A stretch of DNA of 64,000 bases from Vicinamibacterales bacterium (GTDB lineage Bacteria > Acidobacteriota > Vicinamibacteria > Vicinamibacterales > UBA2999), in assembly GCA_041394705.1 (NCBI GenBank), contig JAWKHS010000003.1, forward strand, positions 558,001 through 622,000. The letters run 5' to 3'. The notes under the pieces were generated by a model. The model was not told the origin of the DNA. It saw only the letters and a list, made by a program, of their open reading frames with translations, and ran no database searches. This document shows positions 42,346-50,683 of the stretch, piece by piece (the first letter of the stretch is position 1; every line of letters starts with the position of its first letter). A program made the translations under genes and the position numbers.

Positions 42346-43128
42346 TCACAGCCACAACGACCGGGCCGTGGACGTGTCCACGTCCAGGCCCGCGGCCGTT
42401 CCCAGCGCCGCCGTGATCCCGGGCAGTTCCAGGCGGGCCCGCCACTCGTCCGCGCGGCCGCCCGCGGCCGTCACCGCGGCGGCGGCCGCGTCCCACCACG
42501 GCGCGATCCGGCGCGACACCGGTTCGATCACGAGGACACGGGCCCCGCGGCTCGCGGCCTCGAGGAGCGCGTCGAGGACGTGCGCCCGCGAGGCGTGGTC
42601 GAGTTCGTTCAGCGTGTAGCTCAGGACGACGGCGTCGCCCTCGCCCCGCGGGGCATGACCGCGGGTCCTGCCCGTGGCCAGCGGGTCCCCGGCCGCGCCG
42701 AGCGTCCCGCGCCGCGTCTCGCCCACCAGGCCGAAGGCCGCGTAGGTCCGACGGGCCTCGTCGAGGGCCCACGGATGGACGTCGCGGCCCGCCACCGCGG
42801 CCGCGGGCGCGGCCGACACGGCCCACGCGGCGCCTGCCGCGCCGGTTCCGCAGCCGGCGTCCAGGACGTGCCGGGGGGCGGCGTGCGCCGGCAGGTGCGC
42901 GAGCACGTGGGCCGTCATCAGGAAGCGCCGCGGCGCGTAGTAGAGGGCGTAGGCCGCGCGCTTGCCGGCCGTGTCGAACGCGCCCCGGCCGGCCAGGCGC
43001 TCACGCCGCTCGACGTAGGTGGACGACAGTGCCCGCAGGGCCCTGGCGACTTCGGCCGGCGTGAGGTCCGCGAGATGGCGCCTCTCGGCGTCCGCCAGCC
43101 AGCGGGCCAGGCCGGTCGCCTGTGTCAC
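42346..43128 (-). CDS. Rsm22-like / class I methyltransferase
   Basis: Protein of 260 residues. The N-terminal segment LSSTYVERRERLAGRGAFDTAGKRAAYALYYAPRRFLMTAHVLAHLP is characteristic of the Rsm22 family (mitochondrial-type small-subunit rRNA methyltransferase-related), and is followed by the SAM motif VLDAGCGTGAAGAAWA and YTLNELDHASRAHVLDALLEAA. The Cys-rich Zn site of Rsm22 is missing in this shorter version. Cytoplasmic; rRNA or ribosome-associated methylation is the family-based guess. It is convergent with the GDSL gene. Confidence 0.72.
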   Translation of the reverse strand: MTQATGLARWLADAERRHLADLTPAEVARALRALSSTYVERRERLAGRGAFDTAGKRAAYALYYAPRRFLMTAHVLAHLPAHAAPRHVLDAGCGTGAAGAAWAVSAAPAAAVAGRDVHPWALDEARRTYAAFGLVGETRRGTLGAAGDPLATGRTRGHAPRGEGDAVVLSYTLNELDHASRAHVLDALLEAASRGARVLVIEPVSRRIAPWWDAAAAAVTAAGGRADEWRARLELPGITAALGTAAGLDVDTSTARSLWL

Positions 43129-43183
43129 CGTGCGCCGCCCGGGCGCGAGCGGCGAGAATGGAGCGGAGAGGGAGAGGGGAAGA

Positions 43184-43258
43184 TGGGGTGGATGACGGGA
43201 TTCGAACCCGCGACAGCCGGATCCACAGTCCGGAGCTCTACCACTGAGCTACACCCAC
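43184..43258 (-). tRNA. tRNA-His (GTG)
   Basis: 75 bases on the minus strand with encoded CCA; acceptor GTGGGTG pairs with CATCCAC, discriminator C, T arm GCGGGTTCGAATCCCGT, anticodon GTG. Base 43259 supplies the additional G(-1) that pairs with the discriminator C, the identity mark of tRNA-His. Confidence 0.93.
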
Positions 43259-43282
43259 CGTACCTGAGCCCGCAATCGTAGC

Positions 43283-44020
43283 ATGGTTCCCTGGCTCGGT
43301 CCGCGCGATCCCCTGCCCCCGCCGGCCACGGCGCGGCGCTCGCCGAACGGTCTCCTCGCCGCCGGCGGCGGCCTCGCGGTGCCGCGGCTCCTGGACGCGT
43401 ACCGCCAGGGGGTCTTTCCCTGGTTCAGCGACGGCGAGCCCGTGCTGTGGTGGTGCCCGGATCCCCGGATGGTCCTGCCCACCGATGCCATGCACGTCTC
43501 GGCGAGCCTCGCGCGCCGGTTGAAGCGCGCCGACTACCACGTCACGGCCGACACGGCGTTCGTGGACGTCGTGCGCGCCTGTGCGGCGCCCCGGGGCGAT
43601 GACGGCGGCACGTGGATCACGGCGGAGATGCTCGAGGCCTATTCGGCGCTGCACCGGGCGGGCCACGCCCACTCCGTGGAGGTCTGGGCCGGCGGCGCCC
43701 TGGCCGGCGGCATCTACGGCGTGACGGTCGGGCGCGCCTTCTTCGGGGAGTCGATGTTCTCGCGGGTGACCGACGGCTCGAAGATCGCCCTGGCGTGGCT
43801 GGCCGCCCAACTCCGGCGGTGGGACGTGCCGTTCATCGACTGCCAGGTGCCCAGCGACCACCTGGCCAGCCTGGGGGCCGTGGCCCTGGGCCGGAACGAG
43901 TTCCTGGCAGCGCTGACGCACCTCGTGGACCGGCCGGCGCTGGCGGCCGTCTGGCGGATGGATCCCGATCTGACCGGGACCGTGGTGGCGGCCGAAGCCC
44001 GGCCGGCCGTCCGTCCGTAG
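43283..44020 (+). CDS. aat: Leucyl/phenylalanyl-tRNA--protein transferase
   Basis: Protein of 245 residues. Signatures: PNGLLAAGGGLAVPRLLDAYRQGVFPWFSDGEPVLWWCPDPRMVL, TWITAEMLEAYSALHRAGHAHSVEVW and GVTVGRAFFGESMFSRVTDGSKIALAWLAAQLRRW, then PFIDCQVPSDHLASLGA. It adds Leu or Phe to the N-terminus of proteins starting with Arg or Lys, creating N-degrons read by ClpS. The next two genes encode ClpS and ClpA, so recognition and unfolding parts of the pathway are adjacent. Confidence 0.96.
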   Translation: MVPWLGPRDPLPPPATARRSPNGLLAAGGGLAVPRLLDAYRQGVFPWFSDGEPVLWWCPDPRMVLPTDAMHVSASLARRLKRADYHVTADTAFVDVVRACAAPRGDDGGTWITAEMLEAYSALHRAGHAHSVEVWAGGALAGGIYGVTVGRAFFGESMFSRVTDGSKIALAWLAAQLRRWDVPFIDCQVPSDHLASLGAVALGRNEFLAALTHLVDRPALAAVWRMDPDLTGTVVAAEARPAVRP

Positions 44021-44053
44021 GCTGGCGGCCGAAGATCCCGATAAGATCGAGCG

Positions 44054-44401
44054 ATGGCACCGTCGCAGCCGAACGGCGCGGACCCCCGCAGCGGGGTGCT
44101 CACCGAATCGCGCCCCGGCGTGGAACACGCGCCGCCGCGGTCCTGGCGCGTGCTGCTGCACAACGACGACTACACCACCCAGGAGTTCGTCGTGTGGGTG
44201 CTCCAGACCGTGTTCGGCAAGAGCACGTCGGAGGCCACGACCATCATGCTCCACGTGCACCACAGCGGCGTGGGCGTCGCCGGCATCTACACCAAGGAAA
44301 TCGCGGAGACCAAGGTGGCCACCACCGAACGCCTCGCCGAGCAGCACGAGTACCCGCTCCGTGTGTCGATGGAGCCCGAGCCAGAGGAGGGAGGGTCGTG
44401 A
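44054..44401 (+). CDS. clpS: ATP-dependent Clp protease adaptor ClpS
   Basis: Protein of 115 residues, usual length. The core is SWRVLLHNDDYTTQEFVVWVLQTVFGKSTSEATTIMLHVHHSGVGVAG, with the N-degron pocket residues of the N-D-D and V-H-x-x-G-x-G type, then KEIAETKVATTERLAEQHEYPLRVSMEPE. It delivers N-degron substrates to ClpA. The stop overlaps the clpA GTG start by four bases (GTGA). Confidence 0.95.
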   Translation: MAPSQPNGADPRSGVLTESRPGVEHAPPRSWRVLLHNDDYTTQEFVVWVLQTVFGKSTSEATTIMLHVHHSGVGVAGIYTKEIAETKVATTERLAEQHEYPLRVSMEPEPEEGGS

Positions 44402-46704
44402 GCGCGACGCCCGTGCCATTCGCTCCCGACGCGCTGGAGACCATCCGCCGCGCGTTCCGCTCGGCGGCCGATCGGCGGCACGACCTGGTGACGCTCGAGC
44501 ACCTGCTGCGGGCGCTGGTCGACGACCCCGTCGGACGGTCGGCCCTGCAGGCCCTGAACGTGGACCTCGCGCAGCTCACCCATGATCTGGACGACGTGCT
44601 GACACGGGCGCACTCCCCCGTGCCCGGCAGCAAGCCGGTGAAGCCCGAGTCGACGGTGGCCTTCGACCGCGTGGTCGAGCGCGCGGTGGTGCACGCCGCC
44701 TCGTCGAGCGCGCAGCAGGTGGACAGCGGCAGCCTCCTCGTGTTCCTGCTGCAGGAGGAGGACTCGCACGCCTCGTACTTCCTGACCAAGCAGGGCGTGA
44801 ACCGCCTGCGACTCCTGCGCGCGATCGCGCACGGGCCGGCCGCCGAGACCGCGGGCGCCGCATCGCCCGAGGCGGACGAGGAGAGCGCGAAGAGTCCGCT
44901 CGAGGCCTACGCCGTCGAGCTCGTCGCCAAGGCGCGCCGCGGCGACATCGACCCGCTCATCGGACGGGCCGTGGAAGTGGAGCGCATCATCCAGGTGCTC
45001 TGCCGGCGCCGCAAGAACAACCCGCTGCTCGTGGGCGAACCCGGCGTGGGCAAGACGGCCCTGGCCGAAGGGCTGGCGCTTCGCATCGCCGAGCAGCAGG
45101 TGCCCGACGGCCTGCGCGCCTCGAGTGTGTACGCGCTGGACCTGGGTGCGCTCGTGGCGGGCACCCGCTACCGCGGCGACTTCGAGGAGCGCGTCAAGCA
45201 GGTGCTCTCGGAGCTTGAGAAGCAGCCCGGCGCCATCCTCTTCATCGACGAGATCCACACCCTCGTCGGCGCGGGCTCGGCGTCCGGCGGCACGATGGAC
45301 GCCGGGAACCTGCTGAAGCCGGCCCTGGCGTCCGGGGCCCTGCGCTGCATCGGCTCCACGACGTTCGCCGACGTGAAGCAGGGCTTCGAACGCGATCGCG
45401 CCCTGTCGCGGCGCTTCCAGAAGATCGAAGTCCTCGAGCCGACCGAGGCGGAGGCCATCGAGATCCTGATGGGACTGAAGGGGCACTACGAGCGCCACCA
45501 CGGCATCCGCTACGCGGACGACGCCGTGGCGGCGGCCGTCACCCTGTCGGCCCGCTACCTGAAGGACCTGCACCTGCCGGACAAGGCGATCGACGTCATC
45601 GACGAGGCCGGCGCGGCGATGAAGCTGCGGATGCCCGCCGCGCCGCCGCCCCCGCCTCCAATCGCGGCGGACGGCGAGGCGAGCGTACCGCCCGCGGCCA
45701 TCGAGCCGCCCGAACCTCCCGTGGTGACGGTCCACGACGTCGAGGCGATCGTGGCGAAGATGGCGCGCGCGCCCGTGCAGGCGGTGTCCGCCGACGACCG
45801 GACGGCGCTGCGGGGCCTCGACGCGGAGCTCCGCGCCGTGATCTTCGGCCAGGACGACGCGATCACGGAGGTGGCCTCCGCCATCCGCCTGTCGCGCTCC
45901 GGCCTGCGGGCGCCCGACAAGCCGATCGGCAGCTTCCTCTTCGCCGGGCCGACGGGCGTCGGCAAGACGGAGCTGGCCCGCCAGTTGGCCCGCGTGCTCG
46001 GCGTCGAGTTCCTGCGCTTCGACATGTCGGAGTACATGGAGAAGCACGCCGTCTCGCGCCTCATCGGCGCGCCGCCCGGCTACGTCGGCTACGAGGAGGG
46101 CGGCCTGCTCATCGACGCCGTGCGCAAGTCGCCGCACGCCGTGCTGCTGCTCGACGAGATCGAGAAGGCCCATCCCGACATCTTCAGCCTGCTGCTGCAG
46201 GTGATGGACCACGCGACGCTCACCGACACGCACGGCCGGCGGGCCGATTTCCGCCACGTCATCCTGATCATGACGACCAACGCGGGCGCCCGCGACCTGT
46301 CGGGGCGGAAGCTGGGGTTCCACGACGTGGCCGAGGGCAGCAAGGCCACGGGCGTGCTCGAGCGGATGTTCTCGCCCGAGTTCAGGAACCGCCTCGATGC
46401 CACGGTGCACTTCAAGCCGCTCGGGGCCCCCGAGATCGCGCGGGTGGTGGACAAGCACGTCGCCGAGCTGCAGGCGCTGGTCGACGCGCGCCGCCTCACC
46501 ATCGACGTCACGCCCGCCGCGCGGGCCTGGCTCGCGGAGAAAGGCTTCGACCGGGCGTTCGGGGCCCGGCCCATGGCGCGGCTCGTGGAGACGGCGGTCA
46601 AGAAGCCGCTCTCGAACCTGCTGCTCTTCGAGGAGCCGGGGCCGGGATCCACCGTGACGGTGGACGTGGTGGACGGCGCGGTGCAGGTGCGCGCGGGGAG
46701 CTGA
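44398..46704 (+). CDS. clpA: ATP-dependent Clp protease ATP-binding subunit ClpA
   Basis: GTG start at 44398 overlapping clpS; 768 residues. Clp N repeats occupy residues 1-150, the first AAA+ module has Walker A GEPGVGKT (213-220) and Walker B FIDEIHTL, and the second has GPTGVGKTE near residue 517 with LLLDEIEKA and a sensor region. The FFLGL-type ClpP-docking loop is not obvious as such; a related segment with DLSGRKLGFHD occurs at the expected place near 635-645. It unfolds substrates and passes them to ClpP. A Pro-rich insert lies between the two modules. With aat and clpS it forms an N-degron degradation operon. Confidence 0.95.
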   Translation: MSATPVPFAPDALETIRRAFRSAADRRHDLVTLEHLLRALVDDPVGRSALQALNVDLAQLTHDLDDVLTRAHSPVPGSKPVKPESTVAFDRVVERAVVHAASSSAQQVDSGSLLVFLLQEEDSHASYFLTKQGVNRLRLLRAIAHGPAAETAGAASPEADEESAKSPLEAYAVELVAKARRGDIDPLIGRAVEVERIIQVLCRRRKNNPLLVGEPGVGKTALAEGLALRIAEQQVPDGLRASSVYALDLGALVAGTRYRGDFEERVKQVLSELEKQPGAILFIDEIHTLVGAGSASGGTMDAGNLLKPALASGALRCIGSTTFADVKQGFERDRALSRRFQKIEVLEPTEAEAIEILMGLKGHYERHHGIRYADDAVAAAVTLSARYLKDLHLPDKAIDVIDEAGAAMKLRMPAAPPPPPPIAADGEASVPPAAIEPPEPPVVTVHDVEAIVAKMARAPVQAVSADDRTALRGLDAELRAVIFGQDDAITEVASAIRLSRSGLRAPDKPIGSFLFAGPTGVGKTELARQLARVLGVEFLRFDMSEYMEKHAVSRLIGAPPGYVGYEEGGLLIDAVRKSPHAVLLLDEIEKAHPDIFSLLLQVMDHATLTDTHGRRADFRHVILIMTTNAGARDLSGRKLGFHDVAEGSKATGVLERMFSPEFRNRLDATVHFKPLGAPEIARVVDKHVAELQALVDARRLTIDVTPAARAWLAEKGFDRAFGARPMARLVETAVKKPLSNLLLFEEPGPGSTVTVDVVDGAVQVRAGS

Positions 46705-46705
46705 G

Positions 46706-46918
46706 ATGGAGATCGCGATCGACCGCTACCTCGACGACGGCAAGGCCTCGCTCGTCACCCTGGCGCTGCGCAGCCGGACGACCGACGTGCACAGCGCGCT
46801 GACGGCGCTCGACGCCGACCAGCAGGCGGCCGTGCACGACGCGCTCAGCCGGGCCCTGGACGAGATCGTCGCCGTGATGCGCCCGGCCGCCGAGCCGACG
46901 CCAGCCGTGGGGCGCTAG
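46706..46918 (+). CDS. Small hypothetical protein after clpA
   Basis: ATG one base after the clpA stop; 70 residues with good coding character: MEIAIDRYLDDGKASLVTLALRS, then TALDADQQAAVHDALSRALDEIVAVM. A short beta strand followed by two helices is likely. I do not recognise a family. The tight spacing suggests it is translated with clpA and may be a modulator or simply an unrelated operon member. Confidence 0.55.
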   Translation: MEIAIDRYLDDGKASLVTLALRSRTTDVHSALTALDADQQAAVHDALSRALDEIVAVMRPAAEPTPAVGR

Positions 46919-46939
46919 CGCACGGCCCGCCGCGGCGGA

Positions 46940-48580
46940 TCAGGGCCGCGTCACGGGCTCGAGGCGCAACGGGGCGAGCGACGGCAGGAGCGCGTCGGCC
47001 ATGTCTTCCCGGAGGAGGACGATCTCGTTGCACCCGTCCACGGTGTGCGCGAAGGTCCGGTAGCCGTCGCCCGGGGGCAGCGCGCCGGGCGGCAGGCCGG
47101 AATGGTGCAGCACCGTGACGGCGGGACGGACCCGGTCGTAGGTATAGGCGAAGTCCGAGCGGCCCAGCGTCGGCCAGTAGAGGTCGCCGTGCGCCGCGAG
47201 GTAGCGGTCCGTGAGGCCGAGCATGTCGTGCACGACGTGGCCCTGCAGCTCGTAGCCGAAGACGCCGGCGACGAGCGACGCCGCCACCGCCTCGGGAGGC
47301 AGCGCGGCTTCGAACACGCGGCCCATCGAGGCGTAGCAGGAGGCCGGCGCGGACACGGCGATGGCCGGCGTCGTGCGCCAGCCGCCGGTGTTGTCGCGGG
47401 GCTGGTTCCGGACGCCCATCACGGCGATCCCGGCCACGAGGCCCACCCCGCCCGCAAGCCGCGCCGTCCGCCGGGCCGACGGCATCCACGACTCGAGGCG
47501 ATCGGCCAACGCCTGGACGGCCACCGCCAGCAGCGCCGCCATCACCGGCAGGTGCGGCGCCAGCAGCCGGTGGCCCGGCATCCAGTCGCCGCCGTTCGTC
47601 ACCGCGACCGCCGTCTCCGCCGCGATCGCCGCGGCCAGCAGCCAGACGCCGGCTCGCCTGGGCCGGAGCAGTACCGCGAGGGCGGCGCCCGCCGACAGGG
47701 GCAGCGTCGCCACCACGAAGTCGAGGACGTAGCGCACGCCGCTCTTGAGATTCAGCGACAGCACTTCGAACGGGCCCGACGGCCGAATGAGCTGGAGCCC
47801 GCGCCACCAGGCGGTCGGCGCGTGGGTCGGCGACATCAGGCCGAACACGGACTTGGCGGCGACGGAGTTGGGCAGAGCGGCGCCGAAGTAGACGTACCGC
47901 CACAGGGTGAGGGTTCCGATGCCGGCCGCGCAGACCGCGGCGAACGCCATGAGGCGTTCCGCCGGTCCGGGTCCGGTCCGGGAGCCCTGGGCCGGCACGG
48001 CCGCCAGGTAGATCCCGAGGAGCGGCAGGAGCCCGACCGCGTCGGGCCGCGTCGCGAAGAGCAGCGTCGCCCAGACGCCGATGGCCGCGGGCGCCGCGCC
48101 CGCCACCGTGGCCAGGAGCGTCCGCGTCAGGAGCGCGGCGTAGAGTCCGCCGGCGAGGCCGTTGGTCGTCGTGAGCCAGAAGTCCGGGCACAGGCCCAAC
48201 GTGGCGAGTCCCAGGAAGGCGGCCCATTCCCCGGCGCCGAGCGCGCGCGCGAGTTGCCAGGCCTGGGCGGCAGCCAGGAGGCCGAAGGCCAGGCCGAGAG
48301 CCGCGGCCGTGAGGTCCTCCGGCAGGCCCAGTCCGATCGGCACGGCCATCATGAGGGTCCAGAGCAGGTTGGTCGCGCCTTCCACGGGGTCGCCCGGATT
48401 GAAGGCGTAGCCGCGGCCGGTCACGAGGTTCCGCGCGTAGCGGAAGGAGATGTAGGCGTCGTCCACGACGCCGACCCGGGTGAAGGCGAGGAGCAGCAGC
48501 GGGAGGGCCACCAGGGCCAGCCACGGCAGGGCGCGGGGCAGGCGGGTGGCGTCTACGCGGGACGAGGACGGTGGAATCAT
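46940..48580 (-). CDS. GT-C-type membrane glycosyltransferase-like protein
   Basis: Protein of 546 residues with about ten to eleven membrane helices and a C-terminal soluble domain. The first periplasmic loop holds VDDAYISFRYARNLVTGRGYAFNPGDPVEGATNLLW, the acidic-pair motif of GT-C enzymes resembling AftB-like and ArnT-like transferases that use lipid-linked sugar donors. Later GDWMPGHRLLAPHLPVM is also typical. It probably adds a sugar to an envelope polymer or lipid on the periplasmic side; acceptor and donor are unknown. Confidence 0.75.
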   Translation of the reverse strand: MIPPSSSRVDATRLPRALPWLALVALPLLLLAFTRVGVVDDAYISFRYARNLVTGRGYAFNPGDPVEGATNLLWTLMMAVPIGLGLPEDLTAAALGLAFGLLAAAQAWQLARALGAGEWAAFLGLATLGLCPDFWLTTTNGLAGGLYAALLTRTLLATVAGAAPAAIGVWATLLFATRPDAVGLLPLLGIYLAAVPAQGSRTGPGPAERLMAFAAVCAAGIGTLTLWRYVYFGAALPNSVAAKSVFGLMSPTHAPTAWWRGLQLIRPSGPFEVLSLNLKSGVRYVLDFVVATLPLSAGAALAVLLRPRRAGVWLLAAAIAAETAVAVTNGGDWMPGHRLLAPHLPVMAALLAVAVQALADRLESWMPSARRTARLAGGVGLVAGIAVMGVRNQPRDNTGGWRTTPAIAVSAPASCYASMGRVFEAALPPEAVAASLVAGVFGYELQGHVVHDMLGLTDRYLAAHGDLYWPTLGRSDFAYTYDRVRPAVTVLHHSGLPPGALPPGDGYRTFAHTVDGCNEIVLLREDMADALLPSLAPLRLEPVTRP

Positions 48581-48679
48581 CGGCGCAGTCGTTATCGACC
48601 GGGCGCCGGGGGGGGAGCCTGGCGAGCAGGACAGATGCTACCAGACGCGTCCTGTCCATCCTGTAAGACGCCGGTGCGT

Positions 48680-48756
48680 TGGCGCGCTCGGCAGGACTCG
48701 AACCTGCGGCCCTCAGCTTCGAAGGCTGATGCTCTATCCAACTGAGCTACGAGCGC
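48680..48756 (-). tRNA. tRNA-Arg (TCG)
   Basis: 77 bases on the minus strand with encoded CCA; acceptor GCGCTCG pairs with CGAGCGC, discriminator G, T arm GCAGGTTCGAGTCCTGC, anticodon loop CTTCGAA with anticodon TCG. Confidence 0.93.
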
Positions 48757-48799
48757 GTCCACACGATTCTAGTCCGGGTCGCCGGCCGGCCGGAGGCCG

Positions 48800-49573
48800 T
48801 CATCCCAGCTGCACCGACCGCTTGGTCATCGTGGACATGGCGAAGCCCGTGATGGGGAAGCTCACCCGGTCGCGACCCGCGTCGCCCGTTCCCATCGTGA
48901 CCACGAGGGGGGCGAAGTGCTCGTGCGTGGGCAACGCCAGGCGCACTCCGGGCGCCTTCGCGCGGTAGTCGAGCAGGGCGTCGATGTCGCGCCGGACCAC
49001 GACGTCGGCGGTCCAGGCATCGAACTCGCTCGCCCAGGCCGGCGTCGGCGCCGCGCCGCTCCAGTCCAGGATGCGCAGGTTGTGCGTGATGAAGCCGCTG
49101 CCGACGATGAGCACGCCCTCGTCGCGCAGCGGCGCCAGCCGCCGCCCGAGTTCGAAGAGCGGTGCGGGCTCCAGCGTGGGAAGGGAGACCTGCAGCACCG
49201 GGACGTCGGCGTCCGGGTACATCGCCTTCAAGGGCACGTAGGCGCCGTGGTCCAGGCCGCGCTCCGGCGCGTCGGCCACCGGGCCGTGCTCGCCGAGCAC
49301 CCGGCGGACGCTCGCGGCCAGGCCCGGCGCCCCGGGGGCCGGGTAGCGCAGGGCGTAGTACTCGGGGGGAAACCCGTAGAAGTCGTACACCAGGGGGACC
49401 GTGCTGGTGGCCCCCAGGGTGACCGGCCGGTCCTCCCAATGGGCCGACAGCATCAGCACCGCCGTCGGCCGGGGCAGCGCCCGCGCCCAGGCGTGAAGTT
49501 CGTCGACCCACTGCCCGTCGTCGAGCAGCAGCGGCGACCCGTGCGCGAGGAAGATGGTCGGCATCCTGTCCAT
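48800..49573 (-). CDS. Extradiol ring-cleavage dioxygenase, class III (4,5-DOPA dioxygenase-like, LigB fold)
   Basis: Protein of 257 residues of the YgiD/DODA type. Metal and active-site His are visible: IFLAHGSPLLLLDD-like start with H11, SAHWEDRPV with H45, GLDHGAYVPLK with H109, and LPTHEHFAPL with H217/H219. The family uses zinc or iron and cleaves catechol rings such as DOPA between carbons 4 and 5, or acts on other catechols. The starting Met could also be one of two nearby. It is divergent from the metallopeptidase gene. Confidence 0.88.
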   Translation of the reverse strand: MDRMPTIFLAHGSPLLLDDGQWVDELHAWARALPRPTAVLMLSAHWEDRPVTLGATSTVPLVYDFYGFPPEYYALRYPAPGAPGLAASVRRVLGEHGPVADAPERGLDHGAYVPLKAMYPDADVPVLQVSLPTLEPAPLFELGRRLAPLRDEGVLIVGSGFITHNLRILDWSGAAPTPAWASEFDAWTADVVVRRDIDALLDYRAKAPGVRLALPTHEHFAPLVVTMGTGDAGRDRVSFPITGFAMSTMTKRSVQLG

Positions 49574-49626
49574 CTCCCAATCCTGCCAGACGCGGAGCCG
49601 CCCCGGGCCGGTCCCGGCATCGGGCT

Positions 49627-50673
49627 ATGATCGGCCCCCTGATGGCCAAGGCCGTGCCCGTCCCGGACCACTGGGCGGAGCTCCCCGACGAACACCTGCT
49701 CGACCTGCGCCTCCGCGACCTGCCCATCGCGCTGCCCGGCAGCGTGATGCAGGGCCGGATCGCCGAGCTCCAGGCGGAACTGGACACCCGGGACCTGCGC
49801 GTCGCCATCCACTACTACCTTGCCGAGGAATGGTTCACGCCGGACGGCTCCACGTCGATCGCCGTGCCGTTCTACCTGGCGCATCCGCGGCTCGAACGGC
49901 TCGAACGGGCGCAGATGCTCGAAGTGGAAGGCGGCGACTACGAGTGGTGCATGCGCATCCTCCGCCACGAGGCCGGCCACGTGGTGGACAACGGCTACAA
50001 GCTGCGGCTGCGCCGCCAGCGGCAGGAGCTGTTCGGCCCCTCGTCGGAGCCGTACCCCGAGTTCTACGCGCCGAAGCCGTACAGCAAGAGCTTCGTGATG
50101 CACATCGACCCCTGGTACGCGCAGAGCCATCCCGACGAGGACTTCGCCGAGACCTTTGCCGTGTGGCTGACGCCGGGCGCCCACTGGGAGGAGCGCTACG
50201 TGGGCTGGCCGGCGGCGAAGAAGCTGGAGTACGTCGACGCGCTGATGCGGTCGCTGCGCGGGAAGCGGGCCCGCGTGGAGGTGCCGCTGGAAGTGGAACC
50301 GTTGTCGACGTCGCGGCTGACGCTCCGCCAGCACTACCGGCGCAAGCGGCGGCACTACGGCGTGGAGCGTCCGAAGTTCTACGACCGTGAGCTGCGCAAG
50401 CTCTTCTCCGACGCCCCCGAGCACGCGACCAACATGTCGGCGGTCCAGTTCCTGGCCCGCATCCGGCGGCCCGTGCGCCGGCTCGTCGCCGACTGGACGG
50501 GCATCTACCAGTACACGATCGACCAGGTGTTCGAGGACATCGCCGCCCGCTGCCGCGAGCTCAAGCTGCGCCTGGCGGTGCCGGAGGCGCAGGCGCGCCA
50601 GGAGTTCACCGTGTTCCTCACCGTGCAGACCATGAACTACCTCCATAGCGGGCGTCACCGGGTGGCGCTGTGA
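49627..50673 (+). CDS. Putative zinc metallopeptidase
   Basis: Protein of 348 residues, no leader. The HExxH-type motif is ILRHEAGHVVDNGYKLR (H114, E115, H118), and DEDFAETFAVWL offers a third Glu ligand around residue 180. The rest (EWFTPDGSTSIAVPFYLAHPRLERLE) matches a family of uncharacterised zinc-binding metallopeptidases that occur beside ATP-grasp ligases. The C-terminal half is basic and contains a TRP-like helical run. It ends ten bases before the ATP-grasp gene, so both are one operon. Biological substrate unknown. Confidence 0.72.
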   Translation: MIGPLMAKAVPVPDHWAELPDEHLLDLRLRDLPIALPGSVMQGRIAELQAELDTRDLRVAIHYYLAEEWFTPDGSTSIAVPFYLAHPRLERLERAQMLEVEGGDYEWCMRILRHEAGHVVDNGYKLRLRRQRQELFGPSSEPYPEFYAPKPYSKSFVMHIDPWYAQSHPDEDFAETFAVWLTPGAHWEERYVGWPAAKKLEYVDALMRSLRGKRARVEVPLEVEPLSTSRLTLRQHYRRKRRHYGVERPKFYDRELRKLFSDAPEHATNMSAVQFLARIRRPVRRLVADWTGIYQYTIDQVFEDIAARCRELKLRLAVPEAQARQEFTVFLTVQTMNYLHSGRHRVAL

Positions 50674-50683
50674 GGGGCGCGCC

